From the NCBI RefSeq assembly GCF_033958435.1, contig NC_134161.1:7130001-7194000 (forward strand): a stretch of DNA of 64,000 nt. Direction: 5' to 3'. Of this stretch, positions 1-10,080 are shown piece after piece. The position numbers and the translations under genes are program-made. This stretch comes from Carettochelys insculpta. Its lineage: Eukaryota; Chordata; Testudines; Carettochelyidae. The number at the start of each line of letters is the position of its first letter. Position 1 is the stretch's first letter. Below the pieces are notes generated by a model, which saw only the letters and a list, made by a program, of their open reading frames with translations, was not told where the DNA came from and made no database searches.

Positions 1-217
1 TTGAATATTAGGAAAAACTATTTTGCCAGGATAGTGGTGAAGCACTGGAATGCGTTACCAAAAGTAGGGCTGGAATCTCCATCCCTAGAGGTTTTTAAGT
101 CCTGACTTGCCACAGTCCTGACTGGGATGATTTAATTAGGGTTGACCCTGCTTTGGGCAGGGGGCTGAACTCACTGACCTTCTGAGGTCCCTTCCAATTC
201 TCCAAGTCTATGATTCT
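1..217 (+). repeat. CR1 LINE, 3' terminal fragment
   Basis: The sequence reads like the last ~200 bp of sauropsid CR1 elements, from the conserved 'gcgttaccaaaagtagggctgg' type stretch region through the gaggtttttaag motif, and ends in the octamer-type tail (ctatgattctaag, about 205-217). CR1 copies are usually 5'-truncated with intact 3' ends, and this one runs off the left edge of the window. The family call rests on recognition, not alignment. Confidence 0.8.
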
Positions 218-605
218 AAGAAGGTTTATTAGTCGACAAGGGCACAGCATAAAACAGACTTGTCAGCACAGAAACAGAAGCAGGCAGTACAATCCACCTA
301 GGGGAAAGCAGGGGCCCAGAAAGGGTCCCCAAGCGAGTCCTGGCCCTCCTTCCTCCCTCCCTCTCCAGCCAGATAAGACTGCCCTGCTCCCCAGCTGCCC
401 AGTTCCAAATTCAACCAGCCAGGCTCTTCCTTCCTCCTTTGTCTTGTTTCCTGGGGAAGAAAGGTCTTACCTGGCTGCCAAGTTTACAAAGAGCCTGGAG
501 CTCCCTTGTCTACATGTGAAATGTCGTCACACTGAAACTCCCATTTCCACTGTGCACTGATGCTACACCTGGGGAAACTGAGGCACCAAACTTGGGTTCA
601 GAAAG
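218..605 (+). repeat. Dispersed repeat, LTR-like, copy 1 of 2
   Basis: This block aligns by eye over about 350 bp with the reverse complement of 60030-60395. Shared landmarks in the same order are cacagcataaaacagactt, gtcagcacag, cagccaga, cccagttcca, and a gaaactgaggcac end. The 116-codon open frame across it is a by-product of the repeat, because a similar peptide is encoded in the other copy. The mid-size GC-rich body and the tttatta next to one edge suggest a solo LTR, but I could not define the ends or a target duplication. It could also be another non-coding family. Confidence 0.55.
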
Positions 606-1984
606 AGTATTGGGAAACACATGCAACTTAGCCAGGGGAATGAATTCCTCACACACCTCACTGGGTCACATCTCTTGATGGTGGCTCTCTGACGTTTTGA
701 CGTGGTGGGGCCCCACTCGGCACACTAAATCGAAACCTGGAAGATCGACCACCACTGAGTTGATCTTTTTGCAAATGTAGATGTGCCCTCAGTGTGTCTA
801 GGAAAGTAGCTCCTGGTCAATATGGAGACACATTGGTTGGGGACAGTGTTCAGGGGTAGATTGTACTGTCCTGTGGATCAGGAGGGTTTCAGGTGGTCCA
901 TTTCACACCTTTCACCAGCCTCCGCTTCTCTTGCATACACCTGGACCCAGTTGAACACCTGTAGAATGTGAGTGTGACTTTGGTGAGCTGTGCACAATGT
1001 GAGACATCACCGATGTCCCATGTGAAATACCGATGCCTGAAATGAGCGCTCCTCCCCCTGTGTGTGTTCACTGAGCGTTGTGTTGGAGACTTCCAGGAAG
1101 GAAGGGTCCAGAAGAGATTTTGATATTACACTCTGAGGTTTCCAGTCTCCTGCCCTAGTCGGGAGCCTCAGAGCGCATGAGTGGGACTAATTTCATTTCA
1201 TGTAAAGCAATCAGTGAATCCTTTTCACCATTCCAAATCCATTGCAGCCTTCTCATTAATCTCCCAAGTACAGCTACTCACTCCGGGCCTAATCCTCCTC
1301 TGCTATTGTGTATCACTCCTGCAGCCTCCCTTCATCAGCTTAACAAATTCCTGCCATTTCAACAGGGGATCCAAAGCTGAACACAGCATGCATCAGAGAG
1401 AACCCATCTCCCAGGGGCTTCTATGCCTTTGTACCAGGCAGCCTCTGTCCCAGGGTGGGCAGGAAGGAGTTCTGTAGCAGGATGGTAGGCAGAGGTCACC
1501 TGCGACATGAGACAAATTGTCTCCCTGGGAGCATGTGTCAGGTAAGACAAAACACAGCGTGCCAAGGCCAAATTAAAATTGATCGGGGCCGTGTTTGGTT
1601 TTTAGCCTGGGGTGGATGCTAGTTCAGGTGAGGAGACAATTTCCAGCTTCAAAGTTAGCAATAATGTCCCTGAATCTAATTCAGGAACCGCCCCGCCCCC
1701 ACCCCTGCAGGGTTTTGTTTGTGCAGCTCAGCCCTTCGCTGCTGGCAGAGCACCATCCAGACCTTTTACTTAGGCCCTCTGTCCCTGGTTATCCAAGAAC
1801 AAAGTAAGCACTGGGCTAACCACACACAGCCCCCTGCAGCTGTCCCTGAGCCCTTTTCCTTTGTTAGAATGGCAGCAATCTTGTAAGAGGGACACACTTG
1901 GGGAAATTCCTCTGAATCCTTTTTTTGAAGGCTGATGCTTTTTCCCAGTTAGCTTCTTTTTCTTGCTCCTTAGAGCACGGGTGG
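606..1984. other. No recognisable gene or repeat
   Basis: Open frames here are short, overlap on both strands and show no domain. Nothing in the stretch is recognised with confidence. Confidence 0.5.
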
Positions 1985-2230
1985 CTGGGAATTAGGATTC
2001 TTGGGTTCTATTCCTCAGTCCAAGCAGCAGTACCGCCAAGTGCTTAGAGCAGGTGAGTGGAAGTCAGGACTTCTGAGTTCTAATTTCCACGTCTACCAAA
2101 GGCCCACTGGTGACAATTTGGTGTCAAATCACGGATGATTTCTGTCCATCCATCTGTAAAATGAGGAAATTATCTCTGCTGCCTATTTGCTTTGAGATCT
2201 TCAGATGAAAGGCTCCATCTACTTGTACGG
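1985..2230 (+). repeat. MIR/CORE-SINE-type element, diverged
   Basis: The order of landmarks is that of tRNA-derived CORE-SINEs common in turtles and crocodilians: a 'caggacttctgagttctaat' type body about 2066-2085, a 'catctgtaaaatgagg' segment at about 2152-2167, and 'gctttgagatcttcagatgaaa' near 2190-2211. The RNA polymerase III promoter part is too degraded to define. Divergence is high, so this is an old copy. Confidence 0.65.
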
Positions 2231-2275
2231 TTTAAAAAAAATCACACAATGAAAAGAGAACCAGAGTCTGACATC

Positions 2276-2470
2276 CAGTGCTCCCTTCAATCTTTTCCAG
2301 CCATATGCAGATTTTTCCATCCATGCGTGGAATAATTTTATGTGCACCGAGGCATGTGCAGATGTGCACCATTAATAGAAATAAAACCTAGCTGTGGGAG
2401 CTCTGCTTATCAGGTTGGTGGCATTTACATCTATCCTGACTGGCTACACAAGTACACAGAGAACCCATTG
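2276..2470 (+). mobile_element. hAT-type MITE, copy 1
   Basis: One of eight copies of a ~190-bp element with CAGTGTTCCCT-type terminal inverted repeats (here cagtgctccct at the left and a mutated agaacccattg at the right). Shared internal landmarks are ttttccatccatg, atgtgcacc, ctctgcttatcag and the cacaagta part of the right end. This copy carries a ~15-bp insertion near 2297-2311 and no clear target duplication, so it is old. Confidence 0.7.
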
Positions 2471-5400
2471 ACAACTATTCCCTAACAATTTACCCCATGA
2501 AATAATTTCAAGTCCCAGTTGGAGCAGATCACTGCTCCCCACGTCCAATGTCCCAGTTGCAGTGGCAAATATCTGATTCTTCAGGTGGTGGAGGAATTCC
2601 TGAATTGTACCTGATATAGACAGAAAGAGGGACAAAAGTCCTTCCTGAGCCTTGGATCAATGAGTTCATAGCCTGAAGCTTGACATTCGATGACCCACTC
2701 TCACCATGAGCACTCCAAATATTAGCAGTGCTTGTAATGTACCTGGCTTGTACAAGATTTGATGACTTGCAAATTCCAGGAGTGCATGTAGATCAGCAGG
2801 TTTCCAATTTTAAGTCACGTTTCCCATGTAAACGTTTTGTTTGCTCCTGAAATGACTTTGATTTATTCTGAACTTCTTTTATCTCGCTTTATTGTATGAG
2901 GACACTGTAATCCTGTTTTACGCCCTGTTGTCTCTGCAATAGGCCAAGCCTCTAGTACACATTTGTTTTTCAGCATGGCATTTACACAGTGCTACTGTTC
3001 CATGAGGGTTCTTCCAAACGACTGATTTCGCAGTGGAAATTAAACACAAAAGACTAAATACTCCTGGTGAGCCTGGAGCGTAGGTGTAGCTTTATTAACT
3101 TTTAAGATGATTTGGATGAACACAGCAATTTTTCTTTTCTTTCTGTGATTCTGTCTGTACAAAATTCCTCTGAGGAACCAGAGCAGCCTCCAGGCACATG
3201 CAAATATATTTGTCTTTTTTATAAGAGAGAAGAGGAGGAAAAACCAAAAAGAGCAAATCCACCTGCAAAAGCACCGACACTTCCCCTGAGGTTAGCACCA
3301 GTGCAAAGGGCAAAGCTGGATGGACGGTTTCTCATTCACAAAACGATGGAGCCGAAGCGTGCTGCCACATCAGATATGCCATGAAGCCCTGTTCAAGGCA
3401 GAGCCTGGAGATGCTCTCCCTTTCTTAAGCCTGCAGCCGTGTCCTTCTCAGAATGTAGCAGCCCATGTATAGCCTGCCGTGCCCTTAAATATTGTGGAGC
3501 GGCCTTGAAATGGGTGTTAGACGGGCATGGTTGTGGGCAAGGGCTGCATTTCTAGGGGCAGATTGCATATGCAGGAGTGTGTGCATATGCAGGTGTGTAA
3601 GTGTGTAGGGTTCGGGAGGGAGACAGGTGTAAATGAGGGGCTTGTGGAAAGGATTAGGAGGATATGTGTAGGAGGAGGGGTGCTCATGAGGTACGTAGAG
3701 TGGGATAAGGTGTATGCCTGTGTTCGTCTGCATACCAGTATGCTGGCAACACATAGTTGCTCAACTGAAGATGTAGGCCATGAGACTGCAGCTAAATGAA
3801 CCCTCTCGTTGGAGCTGGCTTTACTGGTGCCACCAAAACAATAACACCCTGAAAAAGCCCAGCCTACCACTCTGGCCTGATTTGCTTTCCAGCCTAGGTG
3901 CTTTCCTTCTGGACCTCTTCTTTCCTAGTCCCCTCATTTCCCCTCAGGAGACAGCCTCTCCCACGTCCCTTATCTCCAGGCTGGATTTAATGAAACACGA
4001 CTCATCCACCAGACTGTCACAGCAACCCCTGCGGACTGGGTGGTCAATAGACAATCCACAGTTACCTGTTATATATACATGCATGGAGGCTGGGGAATGG
4101 GGGAGGTGTGTTTTCACCCCTCTCCCCAAACTCAATATCCCTGAGCACCTTATTAAAATGCAACATGCAGACCTGGCTTAGGAGACGTAAGAAACAGGCT
4201 CAGCACACTCCAACCTGACCCTCCCTATAACACTTCAATCTTTGCTTCCTACAGATCTTTCAAAACAAGGTGCAGCTAACAAGACAATCATGTTCTGAGA
4301 CAGCTGAAGCAGCCACCAGCATAGTCCGTGAATAAAGCGTTTGACGCTGACTGTAACATTTAAAGAGAAATCTCTCTCCAATCCGCTTGCACTAGCCACT
4401 GGTACCGAAATCTTGGTGGAAGTCTGCTGGTTTGTTCCTGTCATTACAGCTTGCTTGTTTCCACTGTGTAATTTGTCTATGGTGTCTAGAGTTATGAATG
4501 TTTTGGATGTTTTTATAGACTCGCCCACTTGCAATGCATAAGCAAAATAACCCTTTGTTCTGATTTAGTTTTTTTCTCTCCCCACACCCCAGCAAATAGT
4601 GGCTAATCAATCACCAAACAAATGCACTCAGACTGAGACATAACTGAGAGAGAAATTCAGTATCTAATGAAAGGATCATTTGTACCCCAAGACCGTAAAG
4701 ATGAATTATGATGACTCCTCTTTCAAAACTCCTTTTAGTTTAAAATATTTCTCCTTGGGAAAACAACAACAACAAAAAAAAGCAGCCTATGGATTTCACT
4801 GAGAAGGATCCGAACATGCACGAAACGGAGCTGTCGCAGCCAAAATTGCTTCATATATCATAGACCAACTCAAGGCAGATAGTGGCAAACCAGTTCTGAT
4901 CAGGGAGTGGTTATTATTGCTGATTCTAAGCATGATGCACACAGCAGACAGGCTGCAGGTTGATTTTTTTAAATTGGGCTGATCTCGCAGCACTGAGATT
5001 CACAATGGGTTTGCATTGACCGGTAAAATAAGGTGCCAACATGATGGAGACTTTACAAAAGAGGTCAATCATCCCTCTTTTCTCTCTTGTTTTCTTTTTT
5101 CAGATGGGAGCATCTCTTTTCATGTCTTCGCTGGAGGTGTGCGTGGTAGCAACCTCTGTCTTCCTGTCTGTTACAGTCAGCTTTCAAATTACCCCCAAAT
5201 TACCCTGCTCCCCAACGGAAACAGGTACTCATATAAGTTACCGGAACACAGGCAGTGGCAGGAATGGAAGTGGGGTGTGGGGGGAACTATTTATTTGAAT
5301 GCCAGTCAGTTCTTCCCTGGATAATATGATGTGCTATTCAAACATCAGTAATTCTCTATCGTGTGGCGCTTTTTTCCCCCATTTGTGTCGCTAATGCAGG

Positions 5401-5639
5401 AAGAAAAGTTATTAATACAGAACCAAAAAGCGGTCTGACGTAAATGACTCTGGAGCAGCATGAGCACATGGGCGGGGGATGGGGGAGGAATGAATTACTG
5501 AACGCTGCACCTTCCGTGCTGGGTGGGAGCCTCTCATGTGCAAGAGTGTGATGATTTTCATAGTGACACAAGAAAGGAGGAGCAATATCGTTACACTAGA
5601 GAGTGTTTGGTCTTGGGGAAACCACCACTCACCTGGGAC
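2471..5639. other. No recognisable gene; guanine-rich stretch near 3500-3720
   Basis: No coding exon is supported. Bases 3520-3720 on the plus strand are rich in G and TG steps with irregular gtgtgt/gcatatgcag units, which open several meaningless frames on both strands. An A-rich run (aacaacaac then poly-A) sits near 4760-4780. Otherwise I see nothing recognisable. Confidence 0.5.
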
Positions 5640-5828
5640 CAATGTTCCCTCAGTTTTTTTCCATCCACATAAGTTTTGTTTTGTGCACCAAAGGCCTGTG
5701 CAGATGTGAACCACCCCCAGAAACACACAGCTGGCAGTGGGAAGCTGTGGGCACTCTGCTAATCAGCTGGGTGGCACCTGAATCTTTGCTGGGTTGTCAC
5801 CCAAGTGCTCAGATTACAGGGAACACTG
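5640..5828 (+). mobile_element. hAT-type MITE, copy 2
   Basis: This is a full-length copy with left end caatgttccct and right end acagggaacactg, inverted repeats of each other. The 8 bp outside the ends (5632-5639 cctgggac and 5829-5836 gttgggac) match at 6 of 8 positions, as expected for a decayed 8-bp hAT target duplication. Internal landmarks are the ttccatccacat, gtgcacc, ctctgctaatcagctggg and cacccaagtgctcag blocks. No transposase is encoded. Confidence 0.8.
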
Positions 5829-6110
5829 GTTGGGACTCAGGAGATCTGGATTCAGGTTCTGGCTTTGGCATAAACTCTCTGTGTGACCTGGCAGGGGTGC
5901 ACAAGTAATTTGCACTGAGAGCCACTGAAACAAACAGTGAACCTTGTATAATGGGAACCATTTCAGGTGTGGGGGAGGGAGGTTACTGTAGGAGACCCTA
6001 GTTCCAGCTTCTGTGTCTTTGGCAAGTTATTTGATGTGCCTGTCTCAGTGTCTTGTCTGTACAATGGGCATAATAATTCTTCCTTTCTCCCACTCTTAAC
6101 TACATTGTAA
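5829..6110 (+). repeat. MIR/CORE-SINE-type fragments
   Basis: Two segments resemble parts of one SINE. One is at about 5829-5905, with an 'actcaggagatctggattc' type body followed by ctgtgtgacct. The other is at about 5985-6110, with ggcaagttatttgat, 'gtacaatgggcataataat' and a gtaaactctt tail. An unrelated stretch separates them, so the element is either interrupted or these are two partial copies. The call is by recognition of the canonical order only. Confidence 0.6.
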
Positions 6111-6394
6111 ACTCTTGAAAGCTGCAACAGCCTCTTGCTGTGTATCGTATCTGCCACCAGGAGGTTAAGGCATACGATTGTAGTACAAATCATTAACGAA
6201 TGCTACATTGCTAATCTCTGGCTGTTAAAACAACACACTGGCATTTCCAATTTGGGGTGTTGGCAGCAGAGGCAAACAGAAGCAGATGCACCTTGGTGCA
6301 CAGTTCTGGCAAGAGCCGGCGGAGCTGCAGCAAAAGCCAGCAGGGAGCCATTGAAAGAGCTGGCATGGAGCTAGAATTCAGTAGCACAGGACCT

Positions 6395-6490
6395 GCAAGA
6401 AATTCAAAGTTATTTTCATGCCTGATTGGCAGAGACAGGGTTGATGGACGGGTGGTCTGATCTCACTGGGAGATCACTATGTTCCTATGA
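6395..6490 (+). repeat. CR1/L2-type LINE 3' tail
   Basis: A short piece with ggtggtctgatctcactggg followed by atgttcctatga, the form taken by the terminal ~90 bp of some CR1-family elements. It has no coding content. Confidence 0.5.
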
Positions 6491-7490
6491 CAAGCCTCTC
6501 ATTCTTAAAGAGCAAGTCCTCTCCTGGAAAAGCTTACATCCTAAAGGTGAAGTGAATTTCAAGTAGCACAGCCTGATGGAACATGACTCAGCTCCACCCA
6601 CCCACCCACCCGATGTATTTCCCAGGGATGCTTCACAAAGAGAGAACATCAGATTTTAACCTTCAGGAGTTTACACGCAAGTGGCACTCCATGCTGACAG
6701 GCTGTCATTGTATCTGTTTGCCTCCGATGGACAGAGCCGTGTGCAGAGACAGGTTTGTACCCACCTTTGCATCTGAATTCACAATAATGAGCCATGATAT
6801 CCACATCCATGCCCACAGATGTGGGGGCCCATAGATACAAAGCAGATAGCCATGGATCTGCAGGGATCTATCAATGGGACATAGCTACATCCACGCTCCA
6901 TCCTCCATCTGCCTCAGGGTAAATTCAGGGGCTGTCAGTTGAAGTCCAGGGATGGATATAAGACAGAAGGGAATCAAATTCAAGACAGTCTGAGGTGGTG
7001 GCTTGGTTTGTAGTGGGTAGTTCATGGATGTGTTCTAAGCTGACACCCCCGCTGAAGATGCAAAATGAGGTAAGCTCATGCTTACATGCTGTGTAGTGAT
7101 ATCACAGTGCTGAAAACCAGAAGTTCCCTGCAGGGAGGGAAAACCACTTGTAAGCCCCATCCCCTCTGTGTCTCGGAGCAGGCACGAAAGATTGTGGAAA
7201 CAATTCTATTTTGTCCCTGGTGCTGAGGGACAGCTCCTTTTCGGGCGGCTTTATCCCGGGGAATGCACGGTGCTGAGGGACAGCTCTCGGCCTGTTGGGG
7301 AACTGGCTCCAGCAACAGCAAGAAGTGATGGCTAGGCCGGGTCCTTCACCAAGCTGGCTTGGACGGTTCTTCCCAGCAGCTCTGGGAACCCCAGAGTGTG
7401 TTTGGTAGGAATGTCTGACAGTGGGATAGCTACTCCCATAGAATGCCCTCTGTGCTGAGGAGCTGAAGCTTTCAGGAGCAAGATCTATGG
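6491..7490. other. No recognisable gene; short direct repeat
   Basis: No exon is supported. An 18-bp direct repeat (ggtgctgagggacagctc) occurs at 7219-7236 and again at 7269-7286, 50 bp apart, which suggests a small local duplication. Confidence 0.5.
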
Positions 7491-7816
7491 TGACAAGTAT
7501 CAGGGAGGTAGCCATGTTAGTCTGTAGCTTCAAGAACAACAAGAAGTCTTGTGTCACCTTATAGACTAACAGATATTTTGGAGCATAAGCTTTTGTGGGC
7601 AAAGACCCCCTTCATCAGATGCACAAATGGGGGGTGGTGGTTTCAGAGGAGTATTTAAAGAGTGGGGGCCCAGTGGGTCCTCCCTTTTACTGGGACCCCA
7701 CTCTTTAAATACGTCTCTGAAACCACCCCCACCCACTCATGCATCTGATGAAGTGGGTCTTTGCCCACGAAAGCTTATGCTGCTACTCTATAAGGTGCCA
7801 CAAGACTTGTTGTTCT
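7491..7816 (+). mobile_element. Foldback (Penelope-like?) element, copy 1, 326 bp
   Basis: This is the longest and most informative copy of the foldback family. It begins with the asymmetric end shared by most copies (tatcagggaggtagccatg near 7498-7516) and then a long arm. A head-to-head reversed arm follows, so that the 3' half re-reads the 5' half in reverse complement out to about 7816. The outside bases gcaagatctatgg (7478-7490) and gcaagatctgtgg (7817-7829) form a 13-bp target duplication with one mismatch. There is no open frame. Variable target duplications above 9 bp, one asymmetric extension and inverted terminal units fit Penelope-like pseudo-LTR arrangements. DNA transposon families have fixed shorter duplications. 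Assignment to Penelope-like elements is inference. Confidence 0.75.
7741..7783 (+). other. Hammerhead-ribozyme-like core
   Basis: In the second arm of the foldback element, CTGATGA (7745-7751) is followed by one extra A and a 5-bp stem II (GTGGG 7753-7757 with CCCAC 7764-7768, loop TCTTTG). Then come GAAA (7769-7772), a 2-bp stem III (GC, loop TTAT, GC) and T7781. These are the conserved residues of the type I hammerhead core in order. Two points argue against activity of this copy: the base at the cleavage position (7782) is G, and I see no convincing stem I. The first arm has the same motif on the minus strand with GAAA changed to AAAA, a CpG-decay change. Confidence 0.45.
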
Positions 7817-7829
7817 GCAAGATCTGTGG

Positions 7830-8924
7830 ATTTGCAAAAGAAACTGGGGTGAGTGGGAGAGGTGGAGAGAGAGGTATTTGACCCATTGAGGACTAGGAAA
7901 AGATACTGCACTTTTATCATGGCTATTAAAAGGTTAGCGAATTCCTTAAAAGGCCTGGGAGGAGAAACTCAAACAGAGGCAGTGGATGGAGGCCACTGAC
8001 TGACTGAATAAACAGGAGATATTCTTAAAGAAGAGCAGGCAGTGAAAAAGTTTCTTCTGCCTTTAAAAGAAAACCCCAGTAACTCCATTTACTCTCTTCT
8101 CCATCACTCTGGGCTCAGGCAGTGTATCCTCCCCCTCCACGTAGCATGGGGCTGTAAACATTGTATATTGAAAGCAAACCAAACTGTCTTTTAAAATTTC
8201 ACTGTGCTCAGGTAACACCAGCTGTCTGCTGTTTCCCCCTTCTTTGAGCAAGGAGCGATTATGGGTGAGGTGTTCAGAATGAAACACTCCCTGCAATAAA
8301 AATCATCCTAGAAAAGGCGCTAGGGGTGGAATTTGCTTCCGATGCATTGGATATAATCAGCACTGTCAGGGAATCAGACTTCCTTTGGTTTTGGTGGAGG
8401 GTCAAACTGGTTTCACATCAGGACCCTGATCCCATCCTCTCTTACACACATGTTCGATTGCAGCTTAACAACACTACATTCAATGGGGGTTACGGATTTA
8501 CCCCCATGTGAGACAGAGGAATCTCTGACCCCATAGACCAGGCTTTCAAATGAGCTTAAGGACAGATTTCCCAGCATTCAGCACCTGCAAAAGGGTCAAT
8601 ATTCTCAAAAGGTCTCAGATTCCATTGATGTGGCCAGATTTTCTTGCAAGCTCAGCTCACCCCAGATTGGGTCACATTTTTCCCCATGGGAGCTGAGCCA
8701 TTCTGAAAAGCTGATTGCGGGAGCTGAGCACCTTTAGCAATCTGGCCTATGGAGTAGCCTTGCCCCATTCATCTCACCCACTGAGCAGCCAGGTTAATGG
8801 TTTGGAAAGAGGCTCACTTGTTTCCAGACTTTCTGGAGCAGAACTGAGGGATTCCAGGGTAATGGGGCATGGATCTTTGCACCACTAGGTCCCTTGTGTA
8901 GATCTAGCCTGCTGTCAACTGTGA
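7830..8924. other. No recognisable gene or repeat
   Basis: I find no exon and no confidently named repeat. The frames are short and lack domains. Confidence 0.45.
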
Positions 8925-9931
8925 ATGACCGGAATATCATTATCAGGTGCTATAGGATTGGATGACACTGTGACATGACTGGATTGTATATGGATGGGGA
9001 AACCATTTTATGTATCCATTGTATCTATTGGCACCAAGGAGATTGTATGAGGTATCTAATTAAAGCTAATGAGGTGCTGAATTGATGCATGCCGCTTATA
9101 AGTCTGTTTCATGCTTGTTTGCAAAGTTATAGATATTTTAGCTTTGCAGTGGCATGAGAAATGTTTCAGGGCTGAGGTTCACAGTGGACTCCACCTCAGC
9201 CAGGACAACAGACTGAGCAAGGACCTAGATGGCCAACACTCATTTTTTGAAGGGTTTTCCTTCTGGGACTGCAACGAATGGAAACTCAGCACAGGTAAGC
9301 CAGACCTATGGCAGAAGAATGGAATTTTCCCTCCATGTATGAAAAACTATAAGATGGGCCCTGGCAGGTATTTTCTTTGTTCTCCAGCCCTCACAACCTG
9401 AGCCTGTCTGGACTGGGGGGCCCATCCCTTAAAAGGATGGTTGCAAAGACTTCAAGAATCGGCATATAACATTGCTGGCCTGCATTAATGATTAGAATTA
9501 ATGTATGTAAAGTATTGTTTTAAATATTTCTCTCTAACCTTGTTCTTTCCTTTTAGTTAATGAAGCCTTAGATATTAGACCTAAGGATCTGACTTTTGCA
9601 TGGTGATTTGGGTAAGATCCATGTATATATTGACCAGGGGCTGTGGTTGGGCCCTTTGGGGTCTGGAAGAATCTGTGCACTGTTGGGTGAAACAGGTTTA
9701 ATAACCACTGACCTTAATTTGGGTGTTGTTGGTCTGGGCTGGTATAGCAGCTGAGAAGTCTGTGGGTTTGCTTGTGTGGCTTCTGGCTGGCCAGGGGGCT
9801 GGCAGAAGTATTGTTGTGGCTGGTTGGATTTGCCTTAGTGAGAAGGAAATCCCAGCCTGGGGCTGTGAGTAGCCCAGTTTTTAATCAAAGATACCCTGGG
9901 TTGACTTCTCTAGCTGTTTCCAGAAACTCCA
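8925..9931 (+). repeat. Possible LTR-retroelement remnant
   Basis: The region reads like interspersed material I associate with turtle LTR elements. Examples are a 'ttctttccttttagttaatg' splice-acceptor-like stretch at about 9543-9562 followed by cttagatatt, and ggtaagatcc near 9611 with tattgaccaggggct. There is no gag or pol frame, and no LTR pair or target duplication was found. The identity is a weak recognition and could be wrong. Confidence 0.25.
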
Positions 9932-9941
9932 TCCTATTACA

Positions 9942-10070
9942 AGTATCGGAGGGGTAGCCATGTTAGTCTGGATCTGTAACAGCAACGAAGGGTCCTGTGG
10001 CACCTTATAGACTAACAGAAAGTTTTCTGTTAGTCTATAAGGTGCCACAGGACCCTTCGTTGCTGTTACT
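9942..10070 (+). mobile_element. Foldback element, copy 2, perfect palindrome
   Basis: A 34-nt asymmetric end (agtatcggaggggtagccat and on) is followed by a perfect 46-bp inverted repeat (9976-10021 against 10024-10069) with a 2-nt loop. It is flanked by an exact 10-bp target duplication, tcctattaca (9932-9941 and 10071-10080). The arms are identical, so the insertion is either recent or kept uniform by conversion. It has no coding capacity. The arm sequence corresponds to the first part of the arm in the 7491-7816 copy. Confidence 0.85.
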
Positions 10071-10080
10071 TCCTATTACA

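Noticed and set aside
9942..10070. Interpretation of the palindrome as a transcription terminator or microRNA precursor
   Set aside because: It has a target duplication and six relatives with the same arms, so it is a mobile-element insertion. The 2-nt loop and perfect 46-bp stem are also unlike a typical miRNA hairpin.
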